Assembly: GCA_036267875.1 (NCBI GenBank) | Contig: DATAVE010000073.1 | Span: 1 to 64,000, forward strand | Length of the DNA: 64,000 bases | Reading direction: 5' to 3' | Origin: DASZTV01 sp036267875 | GTDB lineage: Bacteria; Actinomycetota; Actinomycetes; JAFAQI01 | Shown: in pieces, positions 35,409 through 41,689 of the stretch | Layout: each line of letters opens with the position of its first letter | Numbering within the stretch: the first letter of the stretch is position 1 | Position numbers and translations under genes: made by a program | The notes under the pieces: generated by a model | Seen by the model: the letters and a program-made list of their open reading frames with translations, nothing else | What the model was told of the DNA's origin: nothing | The model's database searches: none

Positions 35409-36099
35409 CGGTGGTCACCTCGCGGACGTCGCTCACGCACAAGCCTCGGGCGCAGAAGGTCCACAGCTCGTCGGCTGAGACATCGTCGCCGAGACCTGGC
35501 GCGAGGACCTCAGCATGGACGGCGGCAATGACGCAGTTGTGGATCAACCGGGCCGCCTTGGCCGCTTCGAGTGCGGTGTTCGTCCGCCCGGCGGTGTCCG
35601 CCGCCTCGAGCAGCTCGGTCAGCAGCTCGATCTGCGGCCGGATTGCCCGTTCGAGACTGTCCGGGCGGCTCTCGGCCAGTCTGAGCGTGAAGGAGGCGAG
35701 AGCTCGCGCGGCCGGGCCGCTCGATGCGGTCATCTCCCGCAAGCCGTAGACGTAGGCACGTACCGCGTCGAGAGGGTCACTCTGCGCGGCGCACAGGGTC
35801 CGCAGTCGCGGAACTACCTGCTCAGCGACGACAGTCTCATGCACCGCGACGAGCAGGTTCTCCTTGCTCTCGAAGAAGCTGTAGAACGACCGAATCGACA
35901 TCCTCGAACGAACGACGACCTCCTGGACGGTGAAGTCCATTCCCCCTTGCTCGGTCATCAGTTCGATGGCCGCGGCGACGAACCGGTCCGTCCGCTCCTG
36001 TGCCCTGAGCCTCGCCCGTTGCAGCGAGCGATCAACCGTCTGACGCTTCCACTCCGGCACCTCGCTGGTGAGATCGTCGGGGAAGCTGCGAACGCCCAT
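35401..36099 (-). CDS. TetR-family transcriptional regulator
   Basis: A 232-residue regulator. An N-terminal extension VPEWKRQTVDRSLQRARLRA precedes the helix-turn-helix domain (DFTVQEVVVRSRMSIRSFYSF, recognition helix MSIRSFYSFF), and a helical ligand domain follows. The TetR at 38664 is clearly homologous across the whole N-terminal half, so both may read similar operators. The gene lies inside the operon it probably controls, between the crotonase (TGATG overlap) and the binding protein. Confidence 0.9.
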   Translation of the reverse strand: MGVRSFPDDLTSEVPEWKRQTVDRSLQRARLRAQERTDRFVAAAIELMTEQGGMDFTVQEVVVRSRMSIRSFYSFFESKENLLVAVHETVVAEQVVPRLRTLCAAQSDPLDAVRAYVYGLREMTASSGPAARALASFTLRLAESRPDSLERAIRPQIELLTELLEAADTAGRTNTALEAAKAARLIHNCVIAAVHAEVLAPGLGDDVSADELWTFCARGLCVSDVREVTTGV

Positions 36100-36941
36100 C
36101 AGTCGGTCCGCGGTCCAGGGCGATCGCCTTGTCTCGCTTTCATCGCCGCCAGGTCCGCCATAACGGAAGTAACCCCGTTGGTATGCGCGATTGCGCGGGC
36201 GTGACCGAGGTGGTGGATGTCGAAGTTGGTGGCGATCGAGTTCGAGAAGCCCATCAGGTCGACCGCGCTATTGATCGCGCGCTTGGCAAGTCGCACCGCC
36301 CACGGATCCATGCTCGCGACCTTGGCGGCCATCGCCATCGTGAACGAGACGAGCTCGTCCGGCGCAACCACCTCGTTGACCATTCCGCACTGCTGCGCTT
36401 CGCTCGCGGTGATCGAGGACGCCGTGAACAGGATCTGCTTGGCGCGGCGCGGCCCGAACTCAAACGGATGAGCGAAGAACTCGATGCCGGGCATTCCCAT
36501 GAGGCCGACCGGGTCGGAGAACTGCGCGTTGTCGGCGGCCACGATGAGGTCGCAGGGCCAGCACAGCATCAGCCCGGCCGCGATGCACTTGCCTTGAACA
36601 GCGGCGATCGACGGCTTGACCAGAGCTCTCCAGCGCCGGGCGTAGTGCAGGTAGCCGCGCTCCTCCCAGTCGAAGTACGTATCGACTGTCAACGCCCCGT
36701 CGACGCGTTGCGGGCTAAGTGCCGGGTCGCCGCCGCCGGCCATGTCGTGCCCTGCTGAAAAGTGCTTGCCCTCGGAGCGAAGGACCACGACCCTGACCTC
36801 GCTGTCCAGGTCGCTCGCGGTCCACGCCTCGTCAAGCTCACGCAAGACCTGTGGCGACTGGGCGTTGGCGGCCTCCGGTCGGTTCAGGGTGATCACGGCA
36901 ATGCCGTCGTTGACTTCGTAACGCACGAACTCGGCGTCCAA
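36099..36941 (-). CDS. crotonase-fold protein (enoyl-CoA hydratase/isomerase family) lacking both usual glutamates
   Basis: A 280-residue crotonase. The oxyanion-hole segments are SEGKHFSAGHDMAG and KCIAAGLMLCWPCDLIVAAD. When aligned to rat mitochondrial hydratase the two catalytic glutamates fall on Met (GLML) and Val (DPVGLMG), so simple hydration is unlikely; isomerase, hydrolase or decarboxylase activity are alternatives. TTG 36941 has a strong ribosome site GAAGGAG 6 nt before it. First gene of the Liv operon, with a good promoter at 37000-37028. Confidence 0.85.
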   Translation of the reverse strand: MDAEFVRYEVNDGIAVITLNRPEAANAQSPQVLRELDEAWTASDLDSEVRVVVLRSEGKHFSAGHDMAGGGDPALSPQRVDGALTVDTYFDWEERGYLHYARRWRALVKPSIAAVQGKCIAAGLMLCWPCDLIVAADNAQFSDPVGLMGMPGIEFFAHPFEFGPRRAKQILFTASSITASEAQQCGMVNEVVAPDELVSFTMAMAAKVASMDPWAVRLAKRAINSAVDLMGFSNSIATNFDIHHLGHARAIAHTNGVTSVMADLAAMKARQGDRPGPRTD

Positions 36942-36992
36942 CGCTCACTCCTTCGGAAGCGCACCCGCAACCGGGAAACAGAACTGTTCAGG

Positions 36993-37003
36993 CAGTAGAA
37001 CCG
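36993..37003. promoter_or_regulatory. shared AGTAGAAC/TTCTACT motif, site 1
   Basis: The plus strand reads CAGTAGAACCG; read toward the crotonase gene it is GGTTCTACTG. The extended site AGTAGAACCGTACT has inverted AGTA/TACT ends and overlaps the promoter -10. Similar blocks stand at 38608, 39564 and 40423. Confidence 0.5.
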
Positions 37004-37028
37004 TACTTTCCCCAGTGGCATACAGCAA
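37000..37028 (-). promoter_or_regulatory. promoter of the crotonase-tetR-Liv operon
   Basis: On the minus strand TTGCTG (37023-37028) and TACGGT (37000-37005) are separated by 17 bp, a good match to -35 and -10 elements. The predicted transcript starts near 36993, giving a leader of about 50 nt that ends with GAAGGAG. Confidence 0.6.
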
Positions 37029-37078
37029 GGTACCCAAGTGCAAACGCAGGTCGCCGATTGAGCAGACGCGGCCGGCCC

Positions 37079-38572
37079 TCACCTGGTCCGGGGGAACCCG
37101 AGATCGATCGTCGACTCTGCCGGATCCGGCCACCGGCTGGTCACGACCTTGCCTCGCGTGTAGAAGTTGATGCCTTCCGGGCCGTACATGTGCTGGTCGC
37201 CGAACAGCGATGCCTTCCAGCCACCGAATGAGTAGTACGCGACGGGCACCGGGATCGGCACGTTGATGCCCACCATGCCGACCTCGACGTCGAACTGGAA
37301 CCGTCGCGCGGCGCCGCCGTCGCGGGTAAAGATCGCGACGCCATTCGCGTAGCGGTTGGAGTTGATGATCGCCATCGCATCGTCATAGGTCTCCGCCCGC
37401 AGCACACAGAGCACGGGACCGAAGATCTCGTCGGTGTACACGGACATCTCGGTGCCGACGTTGTCCAGCAATGTCGTGCCGAGAAAGAAGCCATCGGCCG
37501 GTAGATCAGCCTCACGTCCATCGACCACGACGGTGGCCCCTGACTCGACTCCTTGTGCGATGTAGCCCGCGACCGTGTCGCGATGCTCGGCGGTGATGAG
37601 GGGTCCCATGTCCGTGTCCGGGTCGGAGCCATCGCCGATCCGGAGTTTGGGCAGGCGTGTTGCGATCGCCTCAACCAGCTGATCGCCGATGTCGCCTACG
37701 GCAACCACCACCGAGATCGCCATGCAGCGCTCACCCGCTGCGCCGTATGCCGCCGAAACCGCGGCGTCCGCGGCCATGTCGACATCCGCGTCCGGCAGCA
37801 CCAACATGTGGTTCTTCGCCCCGCCGAGTGCCTGCACCCGCTTGCCGTTCGCCGTTCCTGTTTCGTAGATGTAGCGAGCGATCGGGGTCGACCCGACGAA
37901 GCTCACGGCAGCGATATCGGGATGCGTCAACAGCCGATCAACGGCTTCTTTGTCGCCCTGCAACACGGTGAATACGCCGTCGGGCAAGCCGGCCTCCTTC
38001 CAGAGCTGTGCCAGGAACAACGACGCCGATGGGTCCTTCTCGCTCGGCTTCAACACGAACGCATTGCCGGTGGCGACCGCATTCGCGCACATCCATAGCG
38101 GCACCATGACCGGAAAGTTGAACGGCGTGATCCCAGCGACGACACCGAGCGGCTGGCGGATCGAATACACGTCGACATCAGTCGACACCTGCTCGGAAAA
38201 GCCACCCTTCACCAGGTTGGGCACGCCCGTCGCGTACTCCACGTTCTCCAGACCGCGTGCGATCTCACCGAGGGCGTCCGCGGTTACCTTGCCGTGTTCG
38301 GCTGTGACGATCTTGGCCAGTTCGGATGAGCGTTGGTTCAACAGCTCGCGAAACGCGAACAAGACGACTGCGCGCTTGGACAGCGCGGTCCGGCGCCACT
38401 CGCGGCCTGCTTCGACGGCGCTGGCGATCGCGGTGTCGACCTCGACCAGACTCGCTAGACCGACGGCACCGGTCTGCTCGCCGGTTGCCGGGTTGAACAC
38501 CGGCGAAGTACGTCCGGACTGACCCGGCGTGAGCACTCCGTTGATCCAGTGCGCGATGAAAGTCGGCGTCAA
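37079..38572 (-). CDS. mmsA: CoA-acylating methylmalonate-semialdehyde-type dehydrogenase
   Basis: A 497-residue aldehyde dehydrogenase of the MmsA branch. GVVAGITPFNFPVMVPLWM holds the catalytic Asn, FVGSTPIARYIYETG the NAD site and AAYGAAGERCMAISVVV the catalytic Cys. The tail VAYYSFGGWKASLFGD and INFYTRGKVVTSRWP are typical of MmsA, which makes propionyl- or acetyl-CoA from semialdehydes. TTG 38572 gives the usual family length and follows GAGGAG closely. A 12-codon upstream frame ends on the start codon (TTGA). In this region it could handle an aldehyde product of side-chain cleavage. Confidence 0.88.
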   Translation of the reverse strand: MTPTFIAHWINGVLTPGQSGRTSPVFNPATGEQTGAVGLASLVEVDTAIASAVEAGREWRRTALSKRAVVLFAFRELLNQRSSELAKIVTAEHGKVTADALGEIARGLENVEYATGVPNLVKGGFSEQVSTDVDVYSIRQPLGVVAGITPFNFPVMVPLWMCANAVATGNAFVLKPSEKDPSASLFLAQLWKEAGLPDGVFTVLQGDKEAVDRLLTHPDIAAVSFVGSTPIARYIYETGTANGKRVQALGGAKNHMLVLPDADVDMAADAAVSAAYGAAGERCMAISVVVAVGDIGDQLVEAIATRLPKLRIGDGSDPDTDMGPLITAEHRDTVAGYIAQGVESGATVVVDGREADLPADGFFLGTTLLDNVGTEMSVYTDEIFGPVLCVLRAETYDDAMAIINSNRYANGVAIFTRDGGAARRFQFDVEVGMVGINVPIPVPVAYYSFGGWKASLFGDQHMYGPEGINFYTRGKVVTSRWPDPAESTIDLGFPRTR

Positions 38573-38607
38573 GACTCCTCGATTCGTTGGCTCAACGGCG
38601 TCGGCAT
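38569..38607 (-). other. possible 12-codon leader peptide before mmsA
   Basis: ATG 38607 opens MPTPLSQRIEES, ending in TGA that overlaps the mmsA TTG start (TTGA). The mmsA ribosome site GAGGAG lies inside it, as in translationally coupled leaders. It could be chance. Confidence 0.25.
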
Positions 38608-38620
38608 CCAAAGTAGAATG
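38608..38620. promoter_or_regulatory. shared AGTAGAAT/TTCTACTT motif, site 2
   Basis: CAAAGTAGAATG occurs here in the 91-bp mmsA/tetR divergent gap and again, identically, at 39564-39575. Toward mmsA it reads CATTCTACTTTG. It may be the operator of the adjacent TetR or a shared promoter element. Confidence 0.5.
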
Positions 38621-38663
38621 GCATGCGATCAAGGCGAGAATTGCGCGACAGAAAGCAGCCGTC

Positions 38664-39374
38664 ATGCCCAAAGGCAAGCCAAACGCCGCGGTGACCGACG
38701 ACCGGGCCGCGGCCAGCGACGTACCGGCATGGCAGCGCCAGAGCGTCGAACGATCGCTCACCGCGGCACGACAGCGAGCCCACGCCCGAAGCGATCGATT
38801 CGTCACGGCGGCCCTCCAGCTGCTCGCCGAGGGGGAGGGCGCGGACTTCACTGTTCAGGACGTGGTCGATCGCTCCGACATGTCGATCCGCACCTTCTAC
38901 AGCTACTTCGACGGGAAGGACAGCCTCCTTCTCGCGGCGTACGAAACGATGATGTCCAAGCAGGTCGTGCCCATGCTGCACGAACGCAGCGATGCCGAGG
39001 CGGACGCCGTGAGTCGGCTCCGCGCCGCCATCCACGGCCTGTGTGAGATGACGTTGCGCGATAGGCAAGTCGCGCGGGGCATGAGCGGGTTTTACTACCG
39101 GCTCGCTGAAAGTCGACCGCAGGATCTGACGCACGCACTTGAGCCGCTGAGTCGGTTCATCGCGGAACTCCTCGCCGCGGTCGACGACAAGGGCCTGCTG
39201 CGCACCGACATCAGCCTGCCCACTGTCGCGGGCCTGCTGCAAGACATGCTGCTGGCGAGTGCCCACTCCATGGTGTTCGGCAGTGCCGCGGGCGCGACTA
39301 CCGAAGAGCTCTGGGCGTTCTGCTCAGCCGCGGTCTTGGCGCCGGGCGCCAACGGTCGTCCGTCGAAGCGATAG
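38664..39374 (+). CDS. TetR-family transcriptional regulator
   Basis: A 236-residue regulator. VPAWQRQSVERSLTAARQRA is followed by the helix-turn-helix DFTVQDVVDRSDMSIRTFYSY and a C-terminal helical domain. It is a close relative of the TetR at 35401-36099. ATG 38664 is preferred over earlier in-frame starts because those would read through the divergent promoter region and lack family similarity. It probably controls mmsA and its own gene. It ends beside a truncated amidohydrolase on the other strand. Confidence 0.9.
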   Translation: MPKGKPNAAVTDDRAAASDVPAWQRQSVERSLTAARQRAHARSDRFVTAALQLLAEGEGADFTVQDVVDRSDMSIRTFYSYFDGKDSLLLAAYETMMSKQVVPMLHERSDAEADAVSRLRAAIHGLCEMTLRDRQVARGMSGFYYRLAESRPQDLTHALEPLSRFIAELLAAVDDKGLLRTDISLPTVAGLLQDMLLASAHSMVFGSAAGATTEELWAFCSAAVLAPGANGRPSKR

Positions 39375-39383
39375 AGCGCGCGA

Positions 39384-39558
39384 GCGCGAAGTTCCCTGAC
39401 TGCTTGCCCTCGTAGAGCCATGTGTCGTTGCCATCCGGCAGCTTGACGATTCGCGGCGCATCATCGGCGTACTTGCTCGGCAGTCGGTCGAGCCAGACCT
39501 GTGGATGCTCGATCCCGTGGTCATCGACGGAGATGATCTTGGCCTCGCCTCGAAGCAT
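39384..39558 (-). pseudogene. relic of an amidohydrolase gene (N-terminal end only)
   Basis: From ATG 39558 the minus strand encodes MLRGEAKIISVDDHGIEH, then WLDRLPSKYADDAPRIVKLP and DTWLYEGKQSGNFAL. This is the typical beginning of actinobacterial amidohydrolase-2 proteins of about 400 residues. Similarity stops after about 58 residues, next to the tetR 3' end; the frame closes at 39298 in unrelated sequence. The two full amidohydrolases at 48.6 and 61.2 kb belong to a different subfamily, so this is not a recent copy of either. Its promoter (39565-39594) still looks intact. Confidence 0.7.
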
Positions 39559-39563
39559 GTGCT

Positions 39564-39575
39564 CAAAGTAGAATG
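39564..39575. promoter_or_regulatory. shared AGTAGAAT/TTCTACTT motif, site 3
   Basis: Identical CAAAGTAGAATG to the block within 38608-38620. Toward the amidohydrolase relic it contains TACTTT (39565-39570) exactly 6 nt before ATG, and TTGCTT (39589-39594) lies 18 bp upstream, so it can act as a leaderless promoter. Confidence 0.5.
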
Positions 39576-39624
39576 TGACTTCCACTGAAAGCAATGCCGG
39601 ATCTACTTGTGAGAAGGTCGCAGC

Positions 39625-40419
39625 GTGGACCTGGGCTTGAACAACGCCACGGCCGTCGTCGTCGGTGGCACCCGAGGCATCGGACTGGCGACCGCGATGT
39701 GCCTAGCAGGCGAAGGCTGTCGAGTTGCCGTCATCGGACGACGAAGCGACGAAGTCGAACGCGCGGCACTCGCCCTCGGCCGGGCGGGCAGCCCTGAGGT
39801 CTTGCGGCTGCCCGCTGATGCAAGATCGGCCAGCGAGATCGAGGGCGCATTCGAATCGGTGCGGGATGCGTGGGGCGAGCTCAACGTCCTGGTCAACACC
39901 GTCGGGCCTGCCGGTGCCGGAACTATCGAGGGTCTCGACGACGCGGCGTGGGCGGCTGTCCACGATCTTGGCGTGATGACCGCCGTGCGCTCGGTTCGCT
40001 CTGCTCTGCCGTTGCTCAGGTCGGCGTCGTGGGCTCGGATCGTGAATGTGACGGCGATGTCCGTCCAACATCAATCGCCGCACCTCGTCGGCTACACGGC
40101 AGCCAAGAGCGCGCTGCTCAGCGTGACGAAGAACCTGGCTCGAAGCCTGGCCCCGGACGGCATCCTCGTCAACGCGGTCGCGCCGGGTGCGATCCTCACT
40201 GACTGGGTCGGACAAGCCTTAGCCGGGACCGACGTCGACCTCGCCGATCCGGTGGCCGCATTTGAGCGGCTACGACGCGCACACGGCGTCACCGCCGACC
40301 TGGGTCGGTTGGGGCTGCCCGACGAGGTCGCCGCAGTGGTGGCCTTCTGCGCCTCTCCTCGTAACGGATACATGACCGGCGCGCACATCAACGTCGACGG
40401 TGGAAGCGACTTTCTCTGA
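39625..40419 (+). CDS. short-chain dehydrogenase/reductase with altered active site
   Basis: A 264-residue SDR. VVVGGTRGIGLATAMCLAGEG is the cofactor loop and VGYTAAKSALLSVTKN supplies Tyr and Lys. The position 13 residues before the Tyr, normally the catalytic Ser, is Ala (VNVTAMSVQHQ), with a Ser two residues later, and NNAG is replaced by VNTVGP. The enzyme may be divergent in mechanism. GTG 39625 has the ribosome site GAGAAGG at 39611-39617. The substrate is unknown; a 3-hydroxyacyl-CoA or alcohol intermediate is likely. Confidence 0.85.
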   Translation: MDLGLNNATAVVVGGTRGIGLATAMCLAGEGCRVAVIGRRSDEVERAALALGRAGSPEVLRLPADARSASEIEGAFESVRDAWGELNVLVNTVGPAGAGTIEGLDDAAWAAVHDLGVMTAVRSVRSALPLLRSASWARIVNVTAMSVQHQSPHLVGYTAAKSALLSVTKNLARSLAPDGILVNAVAPGAILTDWVGQALAGTDVDLADPVAAFERLRRAHGVTADLGRLGLPDEVAAVVAFCASPRNGYMTGAHINVDGGSDFL

Positions 40420-40422
40420 CAA

Positions 40423-40434
40423 CGTTCTACTTCG
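40423..40434. promoter_or_regulatory. shared AGTAGAAC/TTCTACTT motif, site 4
   Basis: The plus strand reads CGTTCTACTTCG, facing the DapA-like gene whose ATG is 19 nt downstream. It matches the other three sites over TTCTACT. Confidence 0.45.
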
Positions 40435-40452
40435 AGCAAAGGGAGGTCGGCA

Positions 40453-41439
40453 ATGGCCGTCGCGTCCGAGGCAAAGGCATGGGCTCGAGAGCATCTGCGA
40501 GGGAACTGCAGCTCGCTGTACACACCTTTCACGGGGCCTGACGGTGACCTCATCGACTACGACGCCGTCCGCACTTTGGTGCGGCATTGCCTGGGAGTTC
40601 TCGACCAGGACGGTCTGTGGATCAACGGCGGAATAGCCGAGGCGTGGTCGCTCACGACTGACGAGCTGAAGGCCGTCATGAAGGCTGCGATCGAGGAGGC
40701 GCGTGTCGTCAAGCCCGAGGCGCTGATCCAGGTCATGTCGAGCACCGACACAGCCAAGCAATGCGTGGAGCTCACCTTGTACGCCCAAGAGCTCGGCGCG
40801 GACATCTGCTACGTACTCACCCCTTACTTCGAGTGCGCCGGCAAGCCCGGGGTGTACGAGTACCTGAAGTACGTCGCCAGCCGCACCGACATTGCGCTCG
40901 GCTACTTCAACTCCTCTGCAACCGGCCTGGTGCTCACGCCCGAGGAGTGCGTCGACCTCTACCGCTCGATCCCCGCAGTCTGCGGGTTGAAGAACGGCGT
41001 CTTCGATCCAGAACACAGCCTGGCAGTTCATAGGCTCGCACCGGAGATGACCATCTGGGAAGCGATGGACGAGGCCGGAATCCGACTCGGCATCCCGCAT
41101 CCAGGTGCGCTGGGCGCAGCGCTCTATCTCTATGAGACCAAGGAACAGCGGCTCTACAGCGAGCACCGCGACCTGTTGCTACAAGGTGACTTCGATCTCG
41201 CGACAAAGTTCGCCGAGGAGTCAGGTCTGCTGGCTATTCGCGCCGCTACTAAGCGATTCCAGGCTCATCCCGCCAGGCCAGAGGCGTTCACTCACTGGGG
41301 CTCCGGATTCAAGTTCGGCGCCTCACTGCTGGGACTGCCAACGGGAGATTGCTCATACCGTCCTCCCCAGACCGCCTTCCCGGTTGAGCTCGGGGCACCA
41401 CTGCGTGAGGCCTACCTCGCCGCCGGCTTCATCAACTAG
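40453..41439 (+). CDS. dihydrodipicolinate synthase/N-acetylneuraminate lyase family protein
   Basis: A 328-residue TIM-barrel class I aldolase. ALGYFNSSAT carries the Tyr and CGLKNGVFDP the Schiff-base Lys expected of the DapA/NanA family; NCSSLYTPFT is the N-terminal strand. Length and an extended C-terminal region (GSGFKFGASLLGLPTGDCSY) differ from lysine-pathway DapA, so this is probably a catabolic aldolase or hydratase-aldolase acting on a pyruvate-containing intermediate. ATG 40453 has the ribosome site GGGAGG 7 nt before it. The gene shares the TTCTACTT element with mmsA. Confidence 0.85.
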   Translation: MAVASEAKAWAREHLRGNCSSLYTPFTGPDGDLIDYDAVRTLVRHCLGVLDQDGLWINGGIAEAWSLTTDELKAVMKAAIEEARVVKPEALIQVMSSTDTAKQCVELTLYAQELGADICYVLTPYFECAGKPGVYEYLKYVASRTDIALGYFNSSATGLVLTPEECVDLYRSIPAVCGLKNGVFDPEHSLAVHRLAPEMTIWEAMDEAGIRLGIPHPGALGAALYLYETKEQRLYSEHRDLLLQGDFDLATKFAEESGLLAIRAATKRFQAHPARPEAFTHWGSGFKFGASLLGLPTGDCSYRPPQTAFPVELGAPLREAYLAAGFIN

Positions 41440-41551
41440 AACCAGCGGACAGAAGCGAGACGTCCACTACCGCGGGTTCACCGCCGTTTGCGCGCGCGAA
41501 CAGCGCGGCGGCGATGCCTCCGTGCTGGTCTGCCCGCCAGCCGTGTCCCCC
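41435..41551 (-). pseudogene. internal fragment of a CaiB/BaiF-type CoA-transferase gene
   Basis: The minus strand encodes GIAAALFARANGGEPAVVDV followed by SLLSAGSS and a stop. This matches GGIAAALLARDRTGVPSLVD and SLLSVG in the complete CoA-transferase at 59963-61207. Only about 38 residues remain, without start or end, directly behind the DapA-like gene, so this is the scar of a deletion. The region 41440-41600 holds no other gene. Confidence 0.65.
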
Positions 41552-41606
41552 GCGCACGCCGTTGCCGCTGGGTCGCTTGACCCTTAGCGAGAAAGGAGAA
41601 TATGGT

Positions 41607-41628
41607 TCTCGTCTAAATATAGTCGAGA
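41607..41628. promoter_or_regulatory. 22-bp palindrome over the P450 promoter
   Basis: The arms TCTCGtCTA (41607-41615) and TAGtCGAGA (41620-41628) match at 8 of 9 positions around AATA. A consensus-like -10 box TATAGT (41618-41623) sits within it, so a bound repressor would block transcription of the P450 and acyl-CoA synthetase genes. A weaker inverted pair GAGAA/TTCTC adjoins it at 41597-41610. Confidence 0.6.
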
Positions 41629-41689
41629 CATACCTGCCGTGCAGCGGGATACGACTGATCGCGACGCCTGCCATGTCCGAGGGAGAGAG

